Positions 47,338-57,987 are shown, numbered from the stretch's first letter. The stretch: 64,000 nt of DNA from Parietichytrium sp. I65-24A (GCA_012862575.1 BLSF01000060.1:181501-245500), one strand, 5' to 3'. The notes: a model not told the origin generated them from the letters alone. Translations and numbers: made by a program.

Positions 47338-50300
47338 GGTGCAGGGGCTATATTTGTCCACGGTGTCCTCGAGGACCTCAAAAAGAGGTCCGGTAAAAGC
47401 TATTACGACTCAGAAGGCCAACCAGACCTGAAGCCTGCCCCCAAGTGCTTGCTTGTGTTAAAAGCTGATCTCTTTGACGAAGATCCCTGTCGCGGTGCAT
47501 TTGCAGAGGTATTTTATTGAATGAATTGCACCAGTCTCCTCGAGAGCGAATCAAAACCCTCCATGTCCTTTTCCATTGGTTGCCTTCAATTTTGAGAGCA
47601 GATCTTCGAACAGCTCAAAGCGTCACTCTCGCTCAGAGCGAACAACGAACTCGTCAAAGCGACGAATGGTTCGTTGTTCTCTTCTTCCCAACCTTTATAA
47701 AGCTATACCGGTACCATAGTCGAGTCTCCAGTAGATTTCAAGTATACAACATCTGAATTCTGAATTCTGAACTGAACATTTGGAGTAAGTGAAGCCACGA
47801 AGTGAGAGCGTAAACAAACCCTATCGGAAGGTGGGGTGCATTTGGAGAGGAAGTTTCAGGTGGCAGTTTCACGTGGCCCGCAAGTTGTAACGCCAAAGAG
47901 GAAGGCGCAGTGCTGAGTGCTGACTGTGAGTGTTTGCCCTTGTCCCAAAAGAAAAGAGTTGCGAAACTGTCGCTTCGATCTCAGTGAAGAGGAAGCGCTT
48001 TGATTCCTCCCTTTTCTCTGGCTTCCATTCATTCAGGCTACTCGCCCCAATGACTAACAAACATGCCCCACGCCCTCCTCTCCCTCCTGCACCTCTACTC
48101 CTAATGCTATGACCCATGCTTGCATAAGGGGGTGTGGGGCACCTTTTAGCTACCAATCGGGCAATCTCTCGCAACCCGCGCTGAAGGCCTTGCGTCTCCC
48201 GGGACTTACTAAACTTACGAATTTTCCGGAACACACTGAAGTAGTAAGAGACTACTACCATAATGCACATGTTTACTACTCTAAATTCTAGTAAATTTTA
48301 CAGATCCCTGATACCCGGAGACGCAAGGTCCGATCAGTCCTAGCGGGGCTAGGTGGTAGAGTGAGTTGGTCTCCCGGGATGTTGCATGTGGGATGTGTTG
48401 GATTGGATGTGTGAGGTATCCCGGGGCACTTTAGCTCGGAGGATCCAAAGTGCGAGAGGTGAGATGATGTTGACTGAAATGGCAGCCACGAAATACTGGA
48501 CTGGAGCAACAACGAATGGACTCGCGTGTTCGAGCATCATCCTGCCGCAGTCAGTACTGACTGTGAGTACACATATGGTCCCTGAATCCGCGCACAACGG
48601 TGGTGTACGACCGCACGTAACCAACTGCGTATTCGGTCCCTCTCAGACACTCAGTCTCGTAGACTAGAGATAGGCGCCCAGTGGGCGCCAGCTGCTCCAT
48701 AGCAGAAAGCGCAGACACCACGTGATGACTCGGCAGAGAGACGACTGGAGAGTGAGAAAGTCACAACTCGCTCGAGAAGGAGAAGAAGGCTGTGGGGGCA
48801 TTCACAATTCACCACAGTGACCACACACCAATCCTGCCGGAGCAATCCTCCTGAATACGCAGTGAGTTCCATTCCCAAAGCGCACAGAGTTCCTCTTCGC
48901 AGCGTCTCGTCGTACGCTTGGCATCAGGGAAAATCAGTCAGGAGCTTCCTTTTCGCGGTCTCGGCTCATCTTGCTCATCTCTCCCATTCTCCTCGCTGCT
49001 AATGCCCTCTCTTTCTCTTTTCTCTTTTTTCTCTCTCAGCGATTGTGCAACTACCATCCACTTACTATGCACATTACCATCGATAGTGCTGGCTAGTCAA
49101 GGATATCCTCTACTCTCGTTATAGATGCACTACCGCAAACTCTAAATATCTGAGCCTGACCTTGCAGAGTCCTATCACGGCCTATGAGCTGCGTAGCGAA
49201 AACCTCCTTCACACACCACAGACAGCACCGCAGTACTTGAGAGTGAGAACATTCAGGCAAACGAAATTTCAGGAGCGTTGCTAGCCGATATATGTAGGAG
49301 CACCTAGCGCGGAAGAGAAGAAAGAGTTTCCCCGAATATCCCGCCTCACAGCGTCTCTCGAAGGAGAGTAGCGCTCCCCGTGGGATACAGTAGCAGCAAT
49401 TTCGGAGAGGAGAAGAGCTGCGAGAAAGAAAATGCAGCGAAGACTAGTTTTGCCAATGGCAAGTGAGTCACAACTTTCAATCAGCCTTTCTGCCTTCCTT
49501 GTATCATGCGGCCATTTGTTCATTCGACAAATCAAAATTTCGTTTCAATCAACACAGTACAAGCCAAGATTTATATCACAAACGCATTTCACCCTCCTCC
49601 ACGGAAGACTCTGCGAGAGGCAAACATGCATCCGAATTCCATCACTCATTATTCATCCACAGATTCCATCCCCGAAAGACAAGTCAGGCGCATCCTCCTC
49701 TCCCGCGCCTCACAACCCGGCTCCCTCCTTGCGCTGCTCCCCTCACACCAACTTGGCCAGCCTCACGGAGAAGCATATAGCGCTGTGAGGAAAGAACCGC
49801 GCCCCTCCTCCCACAGAAGCCCTGAGGAGCGCCCCTGAATTGCGCCAAATTCGCGTCTGCCCCTCACAACGAAATGCGGAAAAGCCAGAAAAAGAGTGGC
49901 CGGCATTAGAGGGGAAACCGGAGTGGTACAGCCGAAGGAAGGAAGAAGGAGGGAGGGAAGGAAGAGAGAAAGGCACATAAAGAGAGAGAGAGAGAGAGAG
50001 AGTGAGTGAGAGAGGGAGTGAGAGAGAGAGAGGGCAGCCAAGCATCCCTGGCAGAGGGGCCAGAGGGGCAGAGAGCGCAGAGGAGCCGCGAAGGAAGGAG
50101 GAAGGAGGAAGGAGGAGGGAGGAGACAACCTCGGAGGAACAGCGGAGGTTGAGGTGGAGAGGCGCTGTTGTGGAGCGCGCCGGAGATTTACGATCCGGGT
50201 GCGGGACATCTCGGCGCGGATTCGTAGTTGCGCGGCTGAGGGCGAACGAGAGAGAGAGAGGAAGAGGGAAAGCAGGAGCGCGGCGCGGGCAAACGGAACC

Positions 50301-51014
50301 CGCGCAGAGACGCCTCGCCCCGTTCGCTGGGCGGGCCCGGCGCCCGGGGAGCGGGCGGAGTGGGCGGAAGGCGGCCTTGCTGGTTCCCAGCAAATACACA
50401 AACCAGGAGCTCACCGGGGCTTTTGGAATAACTTGTAGCTTCCAGCCTCGTGGCATTGTACAGTGTACAGTGTGCAGTGTACAGTGAGCCCGCGCGCATT
50501 CTCATTCACTCACTCACACGCGCAGTCAGTTCTCGTCTACGCAATTGGTTCTCACAGTTTGTGGAGCTTGGACGGAGTTGATTCCGAGCCATAATTTACG
50601 AAAGGACCATCAGATCACGGTGCCGCCGGCCTAGTGCGATTGTGTATACAGGAGAAGAACGAGGAGCTTGTTCTGAATCTAGGATCTGGTCGGGCTTGGC
50701 TTCAGGCGAAAGCCAAGCGCGCAAGACGGGCGGGATATAATACGGTGCGTGCCTAAGGTATATTCGGACAGGAAAGCTGGCAGACAGTCTTTCCGGAGCC
50801 CGGGACCTGTAAAGGGCAAGTGCGCTTTGTTATTAGGCTCGTCTTGCGTGCGCGGGGCGCTGATTTGCTGAGCAGGGAGACGGGGAGACGGGAGCGGAAT
50901 CTGATCGAGCAAGCTTGCCTTCGAGATTTTTGGGTTTTTTGCCGTCTTATGAGTAGGCACCTCCGGACTATTTGGCAATTGGTTTAATCGTTGCCGGTAT
51001 TAGGCGGTCCAGTC
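47338..51014. other. 3.7-kb spacer and long purine-rich leader
   Basis: The longest gene-free stretch in the window. TACCGGTA lies at 47706-47713, CCCCTCACAA at 49860-49869, and related CCTCACA strings near 49707 and 49738. (GA)n and GGAAG-rich purine sequence runs from about 49915 to 50170, a GGGCGGGCCCGGCGCCCGGG GC block near 50330-50350, and GTACAGTGTACAGTG units near 50459-50485. Open frames here are Arg/Ser/Leu low-complexity on both strands. The distal part is probably promoter and 5' leader of the gene at 51015. Confidence 0.5.
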
Positions 51015-53771
51015 ATGAGGGAAAAGAACGCCGCGGCTACAGCCAAGGCCTCATCTGCATCGCAACCCTCGTCATCATCCTCCTCCTCTTCCACGACTGC
51101 ACAACCCTCCTCCACGCCTCTCGGGTCAGGGAGTGGCACCCGCGCTCAGGTGGCTGCGCAATCCGAAGCCCCTGCCACTCCAAGTCACAAAGGTGTTGGT
51201 TTTCCATTCTCAAGTAATCCCGCCACGCCTGGCTTGACGACCAACGCTGCGGCACAGACTGACATTTTCGCCGGCCTGTTTGGCAACTCTATTCAACAAG
51301 GTCAGTTTATGAACCCCGCGGGTAGCTTCGCCACCTCATCGGCAACCACGGCCTTTTCTCAAAGCAGTAGACCTGATGCAGGAAGCGCCGTTCCGGGAAG
51401 CGACTCTACATCGAAAATATCAGGCGGGCAAGACGCGTCTAGTGTAGAATGGAACGCCGAAAAGAAGACACCTTCGTTGCAAGAGGTTGGGCTCGCTGTG
51501 GAGCGCTTGGAGCATAATCAACGAGAAATTATGTGCGAGCTCCGCGCCCAAACGGTGACGATGTTGAACGTTTTGGCGAGCTTGGGCAGGATAGAGAAAA
51601 GCGCTCAGGATCCTAACAGGACAAGTAAGGGCGGGCTTTTCGCTCCACCTGTGGATACAGGCATTGTGATGGGCAAATCTCAGAGTCCGCTCAGCGACGG
51701 CAAATCTCAGCTTACCTCGCCATGGTCCGAGCATGAGTCGATTGACTCTCTTTCTCCGAGCGGCGTTCTCTACAACGCTTCTGATAAGACAATGGATAAC
51801 CGCAATTTCCTCAACGCGGCTTTTGCAGACCTCATGCGGCCAAAGGGGCCAGTTGCCCAGGATCTTCCGTCCGCAGCCACACAACAACAAGCACAGGTGG
51901 GTAACATTGCACAGGAAGCAACATTCAAGACAAAGCCACAACAGCCTGACTTTAGCACGGAAGGTCGCAGGCAAGCCAAGAGGCAGAAGGTATCTGAGGA
52001 AGCAGGGGTTGTTGACGGGTCGATGCGAAGTCTTGCTGCAGAGACACTGGCATCGTTTAGCAAATCTAGTGGAACGAACTACCAAGAAACTGGCGGGGCA
52101 AGCCCTCAACGCGAAACTGTGAAGCAACTCATCAGCAACTCAGCCTCGTCTACACCTCAATCGCAAACTCAACCAAATCCTCAGAGTACACCTCAGTCAT
52201 GGCTGCCTCCACTGAACACCCCGGCCGGAAGCGGTACCACCGTGCCGGATTTCAGAATGTTCAACTTTCCCAATATCTCCCCGCAATCTCTTCTCAACTC
52301 CACGTCGGGGCCCACTGCAAATCTATTCTCCTTCGGCCTCACGAAGCCGGAGCCTCTTGGGGCGCAGGCTGTACTTGCTGGACTCTCCCTCAGCCGCGAC
52401 AACCCTGCTGCAGCCATGCTGACACAAGGACGTGATGCTATGGACCTCCTGAACGAAGCGGCTGTAGTAAGTGACGGTGAAGCGTCTGCCGGTAATTTGC
52501 TGGCTCATGGCCCAACAAAGTCTTCCGTGGCTGTGACGCCGGCCAAGGCGTCCTCAGTTGAGATCAGTGCGAAACCCGAGCCTGGGAAGAAACAGTTGCC
52601 TTCGGATCTGTCTGACTCCGGCTCTCGAGACGCTGTCAAGAGAAAGCCAACGAAGAGTGCCTCGAGCACACCCTCCCCTTTGGCAACCAGCACAGCTTCC
52701 AAAGGGAAAACGTCCGGGTCAGCAAACTCGGGAATGATCCAGCAGACAAAAGGGCAGGGCCGCAAGCCAGGGGCGAAAAAGTCACGGAGAAATAAGCGAA
52801 ATTCCACCGGAAGTTCCAACTCCGAGGTGACTTTACTGACCTTCGCACCATCTTCGATCCCGACTCAGGATATCTTGAAGACGAAAGGCATTCAGTGGAT
52901 GGTGGAAGTTTATCGCAGCGAGCCAAAGTTCCCGAAAGTCTTTTATGCAAAGGGGAAGCCAGTCCAGCTGGAGGAGCTGATTGACGAGATTCGCAACGAC
53001 CAGGAGCTCGGAGTCCGTCTCAGAGACGTTTGGGAACGCACTCCAACTGAGCATGGGGCGCAATGGCTGGGGTACTTCAGAAAACACTTTTTAAACCGCT
53101 ACACCCGAAGCATGGATCCCAATAGCCTCCTGGATGAGGGAATACGGTATCCGGTCATCAAGCTCGACTACAACAAAAGTCACATGTCCAGCAACAAGTT
53201 GGTGTATGGCTCGTGGTACGGCGTGGACCACGGCGATTTGAGCAACAAAACCGCGGAGCTGACAAAGAAGATTCTCAAGTACTGCTTCTTCAAGTTGCCC
53301 CTGGTTTTGGTACATGGCGTAGGTTCGGGTGACCGGCAGTCCGAGCGGCATCACATTCATCCGCTGTTTTTGCTCGCCTCTATGCTGCATGGATTATTTA
53401 CAGAGTTTGGGATGGACACTGGCAACCCGCGCAAGCTTTTGTGGCAGAATGACATGACGGTGGAGGACGACGGGGAGGATTATGAAGTAGAAGACAACAT
53501 ATCAGCGAGCGGCGATCGTCCAGCGCACCTTGCAGACCATGGGGTTGGTCGAAGTGAGGGGCGTCCTGATGACGACGATGGTGACGAAGACGACGATGGT
53601 AACGAAGACGATGATGACGAGGAGGAGGAGGGCGACCCCGAGAGTGAAGATAACGACAGACTGCATGATGGCGAGTCGGCCTCACAGGCTCGGCCTGCAT
53701 TTGCAGGACCCGGAGAGACGGTAACTTACCGGCCAAACAAGCCGCAAGCGAAACTCGGTGGCGACAGTTAA
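51015..53771 (+). CDS. Large Ser/Gln/Thr-rich, probably nuclear protein of unknown family
   Basis: The ATG at 51015 gives 918 residues (the frame reaches a TTG eight codons earlier). Residues 1-570 are Ser/Thr/Gln/Pro/Ala-rich and largely disordered, as in transcriptional co-regulators. A basic cluster near 580-595 (GRKPGAKKSRRNKRN) is a likely nuclear signal. Residues about 610-805 form the only folded-looking block: GIQWMVEVYRSEPKFPKVFY, LEELIDEIRNDQELGVRLRD, WLGYFRKHFLNRYTR, YGSWYGVDHGDLSNKTAEL and KILKYCFFKLPLVLVHGVG. The tail (about 845-885) is almost pure Asp/Glu. No named domain recognised. A DNA- or chromatin-associated regulator is an inference from composition. Confidence 0.75.
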   Translation: MREKNAAATAKASSASQPSSSSSSSSTTAQPSSTPLGSGSGTRAQVAAQSEAPATPSHKGVGFPFSSNPATPGLTTNAAAQTDIFAGLFGNSIQQGQFMNPAGSFATSSATTAFSQSSRPDAGSAVPGSDSTSKISGGQDASSVEWNAEKKTPSLQEVGLAVERLEHNQREIMCELRAQTVTMLNVLASLGRIEKSAQDPNRTSKGGLFAPPVDTGIVMGKSQSPLSDGKSQLTSPWSEHESIDSLSPSGVLYNASDKTMDNRNFLNAAFADLMRPKGPVAQDLPSAATQQQAQVGNIAQEATFKTKPQQPDFSTEGRRQAKRQKVSEEAGVVDGSMRSLAAETLASFSKSSGTNYQETGGASPQRETVKQLISNSASSTPQSQTQPNPQSTPQSWLPPLNTPAGSGTTVPDFRMFNFPNISPQSLLNSTSGPTANLFSFGLTKPEPLGAQAVLAGLSLSRDNPAAAMLTQGRDAMDLLNEAAVVSDGEASAGNLLAHGPTKSSVAVTPAKASSVEISAKPEPGKKQLPSDLSDSGSRDAVKRKPTKSASSTPSPLATSTASKGKTSGSANSGMIQQTKGQGRKPGAKKSRRNKRNSTGSSNSEVTLLTFAPSSIPTQDILKTKGIQWMVEVYRSEPKFPKVFYAKGKPVQLEELIDEIRNDQELGVRLRDVWERTPTEHGAQWLGYFRKHFLNRYTRSMDPNSLLDEGIRYPVIKLDYNKSHMSSNKLVYGSWYGVDHGDLSNKTAELTKKILKYCFFKLPLVLVHGVGSGDRQSERHHIHPLFLLASMLHGLFTEFGMDTGNPRKLLWQNDMTVEDDGEDYEVEDNISASGDRPAHLADHGVGRSEGRPDDDDGDEDDDGNEDDDDEEEEGDPESEDNDRLHDGESASQARPAFAGPGETVTYRPNKPQAKLGGDS

Positions 53772-53826
53772 CCCACAGATGTAGCTGCATCGAAAAGGGT
53801 TTTCGAGTCGCTAGCCGCTGTAGCTC

Positions 53827-54417
53827 ATGGTAAATCAGGCAAGTGAGCATACCTTTGAAGCCTCTCGTGCGCTCTCTCTCTCCCCTCGAAATAATATATA
53901 TATATATATACAAATAGTATGCTCGACTTTTCTTTGGTTCTTGTGCTTGCTACTTGCTTTAATTTTTTTCCTAAGGAGATGGCCGTTCTCAAGCTCGTGC
54001 CTGCGCACAATCGAGATAATTATTCTTCAGAAAGAAAGAACAAAATTTTTCGAGACGAAAATCACAAGACTCGGACAAACATTGTCTTTCTCAAGGCTCC
54101 AGTCCGCTGGAGCGCTACGAAATGTTGAGTCCGTTTACAATTCCTGCTCCCAACCTATCTCTCCAGGATCGGACCAAACAGATGAATGCTTGAGTGACGA
54201 CGAGTTTCAAGAACTATTATCGGACTGCGGCCGGAATTTTGAGCCAACAGATACATGCTTGAGTGACGACGAGTTCCACGAAGTATTATCGCACTGCGGC
54301 CCGAATTTTGAGCCGCTCTTGCCAAACAACACGCATGGTCAGGATTTCGAATTCTCGAAAATGGATGAAGAGGATATATTTGGGGGTGGCAGAACTCCGG
54401 AAAACATTCTCGTGTAA
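53827..54417 (+). CDS. Small ORF ending in a duplicated 23-residue acidic repeat
   Basis: The frame from ATG 53827 has 196 codons, but its first half crosses a TA repeat and reads as chance sequence. The protein-like part begins after a CTCTCCAG (possible 3' splice site ending at 54166). Two 69-base copies stand head to tail (54178-54246 and 54247-54315), each coding a 23-residue unit with the core CLSDDEF and ending in a Cys-Gly...NFEP segment. A short acidic tail with DEEDIFGGG follows. A 19-base A run starts 33 bases after the stop. It may be a small acidic protein, a 3' exon, or a retrocopied fragment. No family recognised. Confidence 0.35.
   Translation: MVNQASEHTFEASRALSLSPRNNIYIYIQIVCSTFLWFLCLLLALIFFLRRWPFSSSCLRTIEIIILQKERTKFFETKITRLGQTLSFSRLQSAGALRNVESVYNSCSQPISPGSDQTDECLSDDEFQELLSDCGRNFEPTDTCLSDDEFHEVLSHCGPNFEPLLPNNTHGQDFEFSKMDEEDIFGGGRTPENILV
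54178..54315 (+). repeat. Two 69-base in-frame tandem repeat units
   Basis: Units 54178-54246 and 54247-54315 match at most positions and keep the reading frame. Differences between copies leave the CLSDDEF core and the flanking Cys-Gly turn intact, which suggests coding constraint. Confidence 0.8.
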
Positions 54418-55081
54418 TGATATAGACGTATGAGCTTTGTTTACAGTTCAAAAAAAAAAAAAAAAAAATCTACCAAAAGCGCGCCATTCAAGAGCGATAA
54501 ATAGATCAATCGGGCGTGTTCCGAAGTGAAGATGTACAGTCATGTATTTGGCGAATTTGCACCTACATATCTTCGAGTTTCAAGTTTCAATACATCCAAG
54601 CCCCAAATTTGTATGGCTCCATGATCCAGGTCCCATGTCCAAAGTGCTCCAAGTTCCATGACCCGTTTCAAAGCCAATGCGCTGTAAGAGAAGTTGATGG
54701 GAGATGGCGAGATCACCGAGAGCCCCCTTCTTGGCCTTTCTTTTCTTTCAAGTTGAAAAGCCTTGCCATTCGCCAACTTGATCGAGCAGCTCATACGCTC
54801 ACACGCTCACATGCTCACGTGCTCACATGCTTACACGAGCTCTTCATTCCGAGTTCTGGTTCTGTTTCACCTTGAGTGAGTCGCAGCAAGTGCAGTTCTA
54901 GCCATCTTCCTGCGCTCTCGCCTAGGTCCGTGTCGCCGGCCTGGACGCTCTGCTTAGTGTGCTTAGCGGCTTCTTGTCACAGTCCTCCAAGTCCTCTAAG
55001 TCCTCAAGTCCTCTACGAGCTCTGCGAGCTCTGCGGCGCGTGGGTCAGTCGATTAGGTTAGGTCGGTGGCGGCCACGCACA

Positions 55082-56659
55082 ATGTCCGGTCGCAGGAGAC
55101 GGTCGCGCGACGGCGCTGAGAGTGGCGGCGGGGATAGCGGGACGGAGGCAGGCGGATCTGGGAGCCCCACTGAGGAGCTGTACGTGGTATTCGACTCCTC
55201 GCGGCCTGTAGAAGGAGGCGCTTTCAGCGAAGAGCACGGCGAGAGCCAGCGGAGCGAGGATAAGGATAATGCGGGCGTGGGAGCAGAACGCGATGAGTCT
55301 GAGCCTGGAGGGTCGTACAAGGAGGGCGAGCGCGGCGAGGCTGAAGAGCGGGACGAAGAGGCGGAGGACGGAGACCCGTCAGAGCTCGCAGCTGCGTCGC
55401 CGAAAATGAGGGTCACGCTGGAAGGCATGAACCTACGCGACAGGCTCTCGTCGGTTGGGCTGACGCTGGACGTGGACAGAATCTATACCTCGAGCGCGAC
55501 GAAAATGCGGCTGGTGCACAAGCAAAAGCCCTTGCTGGTGCTGGACTTTGGCGCGAACGGCGCGCACAGGTTCGTGGAAATGCGCCGCGACGAGGTGCTT
55601 CAAGAAGCGCGTTCGGCGGTGCCAGAAATCATTCCCAGCAAGGACGCGCGCCTCCTGGAAAAAAAGGCGGAGATCAATGAAGCCGTCGCAAAGGGCCTTC
55701 GTGGTCCTCTGAAAAACGAAGAGGAGCTGATCGACAGAATTCGTTTCAAAGGTACCTTGCAGCAACGCGACTCGAGGTTGCTAGATACCAATTTTTCGCA
55801 CGCACGAGACCCAGCGATCCTCGTTCGCCGTCACGCAATTTTGGTGAATCTCCCGCCCATTAAAGCTCTCGTGCTGTACAACCGCACGCTGGTGTTTGTG
55901 CCTGACGGGGCGGATTCGATTTTGGCAAGCCTGATGGCGCGATTACAGGAGCGGGCCGATCGCCATAACCCAGAGTACGAAGAGTTGCACGTCCCGTTTG
56001 TCATTCGTTCAATGGAAGCCATCTTTCTCACAACTTGTAAGGCTCTCGACGACGAAGTTACGCTTTTGAGTCCCAGGGTGCACAAGACTGTGAACGAGAT
56101 TATCCAGAGTTCTTCAGGCGTCACCATTGAGCGCCTTCGCCAGGCGAAAAACTCCGTCAATATCTTGTTTGCAAAGGTTGATGGTATTCAGTACGCTTTC
56201 GATGAGCTTTTGAAGAACGATCGAGACATGGCGCTTATGAAGCTCGACAAATTGTACGTGTACCCCGACTTTTATGTAGAGAAGAATGCGGACACGTGGG
56301 CTGCGGATCACGAAGAAATTGAGCTCCTTTTGGAGAACTACGCGCAGGCCATTGACGGGACCATGTCAAGAATCGAGGCTTTGAACAAGGAAATAGACTC
56401 CGCAATGTCAACAATCTCGTTGCGGCTTGATACCGCACGTAATCGGCTGTTGGGCATCGACCTTCTTGTGACAAGCGTCACCTCTGCTGCAGCTGTTGGG
56501 GCGCTATTTGCAGGTCTGTTCGGAATGAACTTGGACTCTGGGGTTTCTGAGAGTCCATACTGGTTTTGGACCTGGTTTGGGATCATTGTAGGAGGGGTAC
56601 CTGTTGTGGTTCTGGTCATGTTTTCATGTATATATCGTCACGGTCTTCTTATCACCTAA
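55082..56659 (+). CDS. MRS2: CorA/Mrs2-type magnesium channel
   Basis: The ATG at 55082 (MSGRRRRSRDG) gives 525 residues; the frame upstream runs to a GTG through Ser-rich repeats. The first 110 residues are Gly/Glu/Asp/Ser-rich and disordered. The soluble domain has the family's long helices (VRRHAILVNLPPIKALVLYN, IRSMEAIFLTTCKALDDEV, AMSTISLRLDTARNRLLGID). The first transmembrane helix is followed by the signature GMN (481-483, in LFGMNLDSG), the Mg2+ selectivity filter at the pore mouth. A second helix (FGIIVGGVPVVVLVMFSCIY) and a short tail complete the two-TM topology. Mrs2/LPE10/Alr1 proteins form pentamers in mitochondrial, plastid, vacuolar or plasma membranes. The organelle is not decided by the N-terminus. 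Convergent with DCP1. Confidence 0.9.
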   Translation: MSGRRRRSRDGAESGGGDSGTEAGGSGSPTEELYVVFDSSRPVEGGAFSEEHGESQRSEDKDNAGVGAERDESEPGGSYKEGERGEAEERDEEAEDGDPSELAAASPKMRVTLEGMNLRDRLSSVGLTLDVDRIYTSSATKMRLVHKQKPLLVLDFGANGAHRFVEMRRDEVLQEARSAVPEIIPSKDARLLEKKAEINEAVAKGLRGPLKNEEELIDRIRFKGTLQQRDSRLLDTNFSHARDPAILVRRHAILVNLPPIKALVLYNRTLVFVPDGADSILASLMARLQERADRHNPEYEELHVPFVIRSMEAIFLTTCKALDDEVTLLSPRVHKTVNEIIQSSSGVTIERLRQAKNSVNILFAKVDGIQYAFDELLKNDRDMALMKLDKLYVYPDFYVEKNADTWAADHEEIELLLENYAQAIDGTMSRIEALNKEIDSAMSTISLRLDTARNRLLGIDLLVTSVTSAAAVGALFAGLFGMNLDSGVSESPYWFWTWFGIIVGGVPVVVLVMFSCIYRHGLLIT

Positions 56660-57108
56660 GTCGCACTCCGGGCACCCGTACTGTGTTTCTCGAAAGGTTC
56701 GCAGTTTGCTTGAGAGATGTCGAAAGAAAGAAATACATGGGATTTGTTACGAAGACAATTGCCTTGTGGAGGCAAACGCTTGCTGCCGGCGTCTTCTGCG
56801 GCCACACGGAAAACATCATCGCTGGTATAGTACTTGTTCAAGAGAGCCAGCTTGCTCACATCTGCAATTGTTAGTAGCCTCGAATTTTCTTGCTCGCTGT
56901 CATTCATTCATTCATTCTATAAGCTTCAAAGTCATATGCACCTTTCATTTCCCTCGAGCCGGAATAAGATTTAAAGCTGGAAAGGGAGAACGAAAGTGTG
57001 AATGAAAAAGGTGTTAAATTGAATTTTCCGTTCAGAGCTCTCTAATAAGTTCCGGACCCCTCGGCCAGACCCGTACATTACTGGCGAGAGAAATTCGCTA
57101 GCTCAAAA
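56660..57108. other. Convergent 3' spacer between Mrs2 and DCP1 genes
   Basis: Contains CATTCATTCATTCATTC near 56902-56918. No supported gene. Confidence 0.55.
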
Positions 57109-57987
57109 TTAGTTTTGCGATGGCGGAGGTTGCTGATTGCCGTAGTATTGTTGTTGTTGATATTGCGGATCATAGACAGGAGGGTAAGGGTGATGAACTT
57201 GGTAGTGGGGTGGTTGTTGCCTCAGCGGGCTCGGAGCAGGCGCTATAATATGGCCGTGGCCATGACCGGGCACAGAGCCATGACCATGCATATTGAACTG
57301 CGCTGGAGGGGTGGTGCCCTGTGGATGAGCATGAGGCTTGCTCTGCAGTCCTTTAAGATAGGTGTTGTGAAGAATATCTATAAATTTATCCGTTTGCACC
57401 AAGCGAACGAGAACCTCCTTCATTTGCTCTTTGCTCATCACGAAATTCTCTTGCGCATTCGGTCCGTTGAACGTGGGTGGCGGCTGTTCAGACTGCTGCT
57501 CTTTTGCCTTCTCACTCAAAAACATTTGCTGCAAAAGGGCAGGCATTTCCCCACTCGCTGTCTGCGCGTGTCCGGGCTTGGCAGCGCTCGCCTTGGCCAT
57601 CTCCCCGATGAGCTCTTCCAGCTTGCGAATCACACGGCCCTGCTCTGCTGGGTCCGCGAACCATATGCCAAAAATGCCATCCGGGAGTTTGAACATGAGA
57701 TACTCGTCCGTCGCATCGTGCTCAAAGTCTGCCCCCACGTACTTGACCAGGTTGCTGCTGCTATTCCTGTTCACCACCACCAGCGCGCACGCCTCCGCCA
57801 CTCCGTTCACTCCTGGCGTGCGGTCGACCAGGAAGAACGCTCCTTCTATGTCCTCCTTCTCCCAGCTCTGCTCCGACTCACTAAACTTGTACACTGCCAC
57901 ATAGTTGGCCTGGTCCCTGATCTCCGTGGCGCCCGGCACCAGCCGCTGCAGCATGCGAAAGTTCTTCTGCTGCCGCAACTCGTCCAT
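57109..57987 (-). CDS. DCP1: mRNA-decapping enzyme subunit DCP1
   Basis: The ATG at 57987 (MDELRQQKNF) gives 292 residues; a nine-codon longer frame starts at TTG. The EVH1-like domain (about 1-125) has the DCP1 pattern: RMLQRLVPGATEIRDQANYV, a SEQSWEKEDIEGAFFLVDR strand pair with the conserved Trp, FEHDATDEYLMFK and the IFGIWFAD signature. After a Gln/Pro linker, QMKEVLVRLVQTDKFIDILHN with YLKGL (about 205-230) matches the C-terminal trimerisation helix of plant and animal DCP1. The tail is His/Pro/Gln/Tyr-rich, as in P-body proteins. DCP1 activates the DCP2 hydrolase that removes mRNA caps. A TATC tetranucleotide repeat lies in the leader about 85-115 bases upstream. Confidence 0.92.
   Translation of the reverse strand: MDELRQQKNFRMLQRLVPGATEIRDQANYVAVYKFSESEQSWEKEDIEGAFFLVDRTPGVNGVAEACALVVVNRNSSSNLVKYVGADFEHDATDEYLMFKLPDGIFGIWFADPAEQGRVIRKLEELIGEMAKASAAKPGHAQTASGEMPALLQQMFLSEKAKEQQSEQPPPTFNGPNAQENFVMSKEQMKEVLVRLVQTDKFIDILHNTYLKGLQSKPHAHPQGTTPPAQFNMHGHGSVPGHGHGHIIAPAPSPLRQQPPHYQVHHPYPPVYDPQYQQQQYYGNQQPPPSQN

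Larger units (their letters stand above)
53772..55081. other. Spacer with AT run, acidic-repeat ORF, poly(A) run and GCTCACA repeats
   Basis: Apart from the acidic-repeat ORF listed separately, it holds a (TA)n run at about 53893-53911, a 19-base A run at 54450-54468, GCTCACA/ATGCTCAC units at about 54792-54835, and AGTCCTCTA-type units near 54983-55015 just before the Mrs2-type gene. Confidence 0.55.

Noticed and set aside
49743-50456. Long minus-strand frame and overlapping frames in the purine-rich region
   Set aside because: The translation is Ser/Leu/Pro/Arg low complexity from (GA)n sequence, several frames overlap in both directions, and there is no domain or start context.
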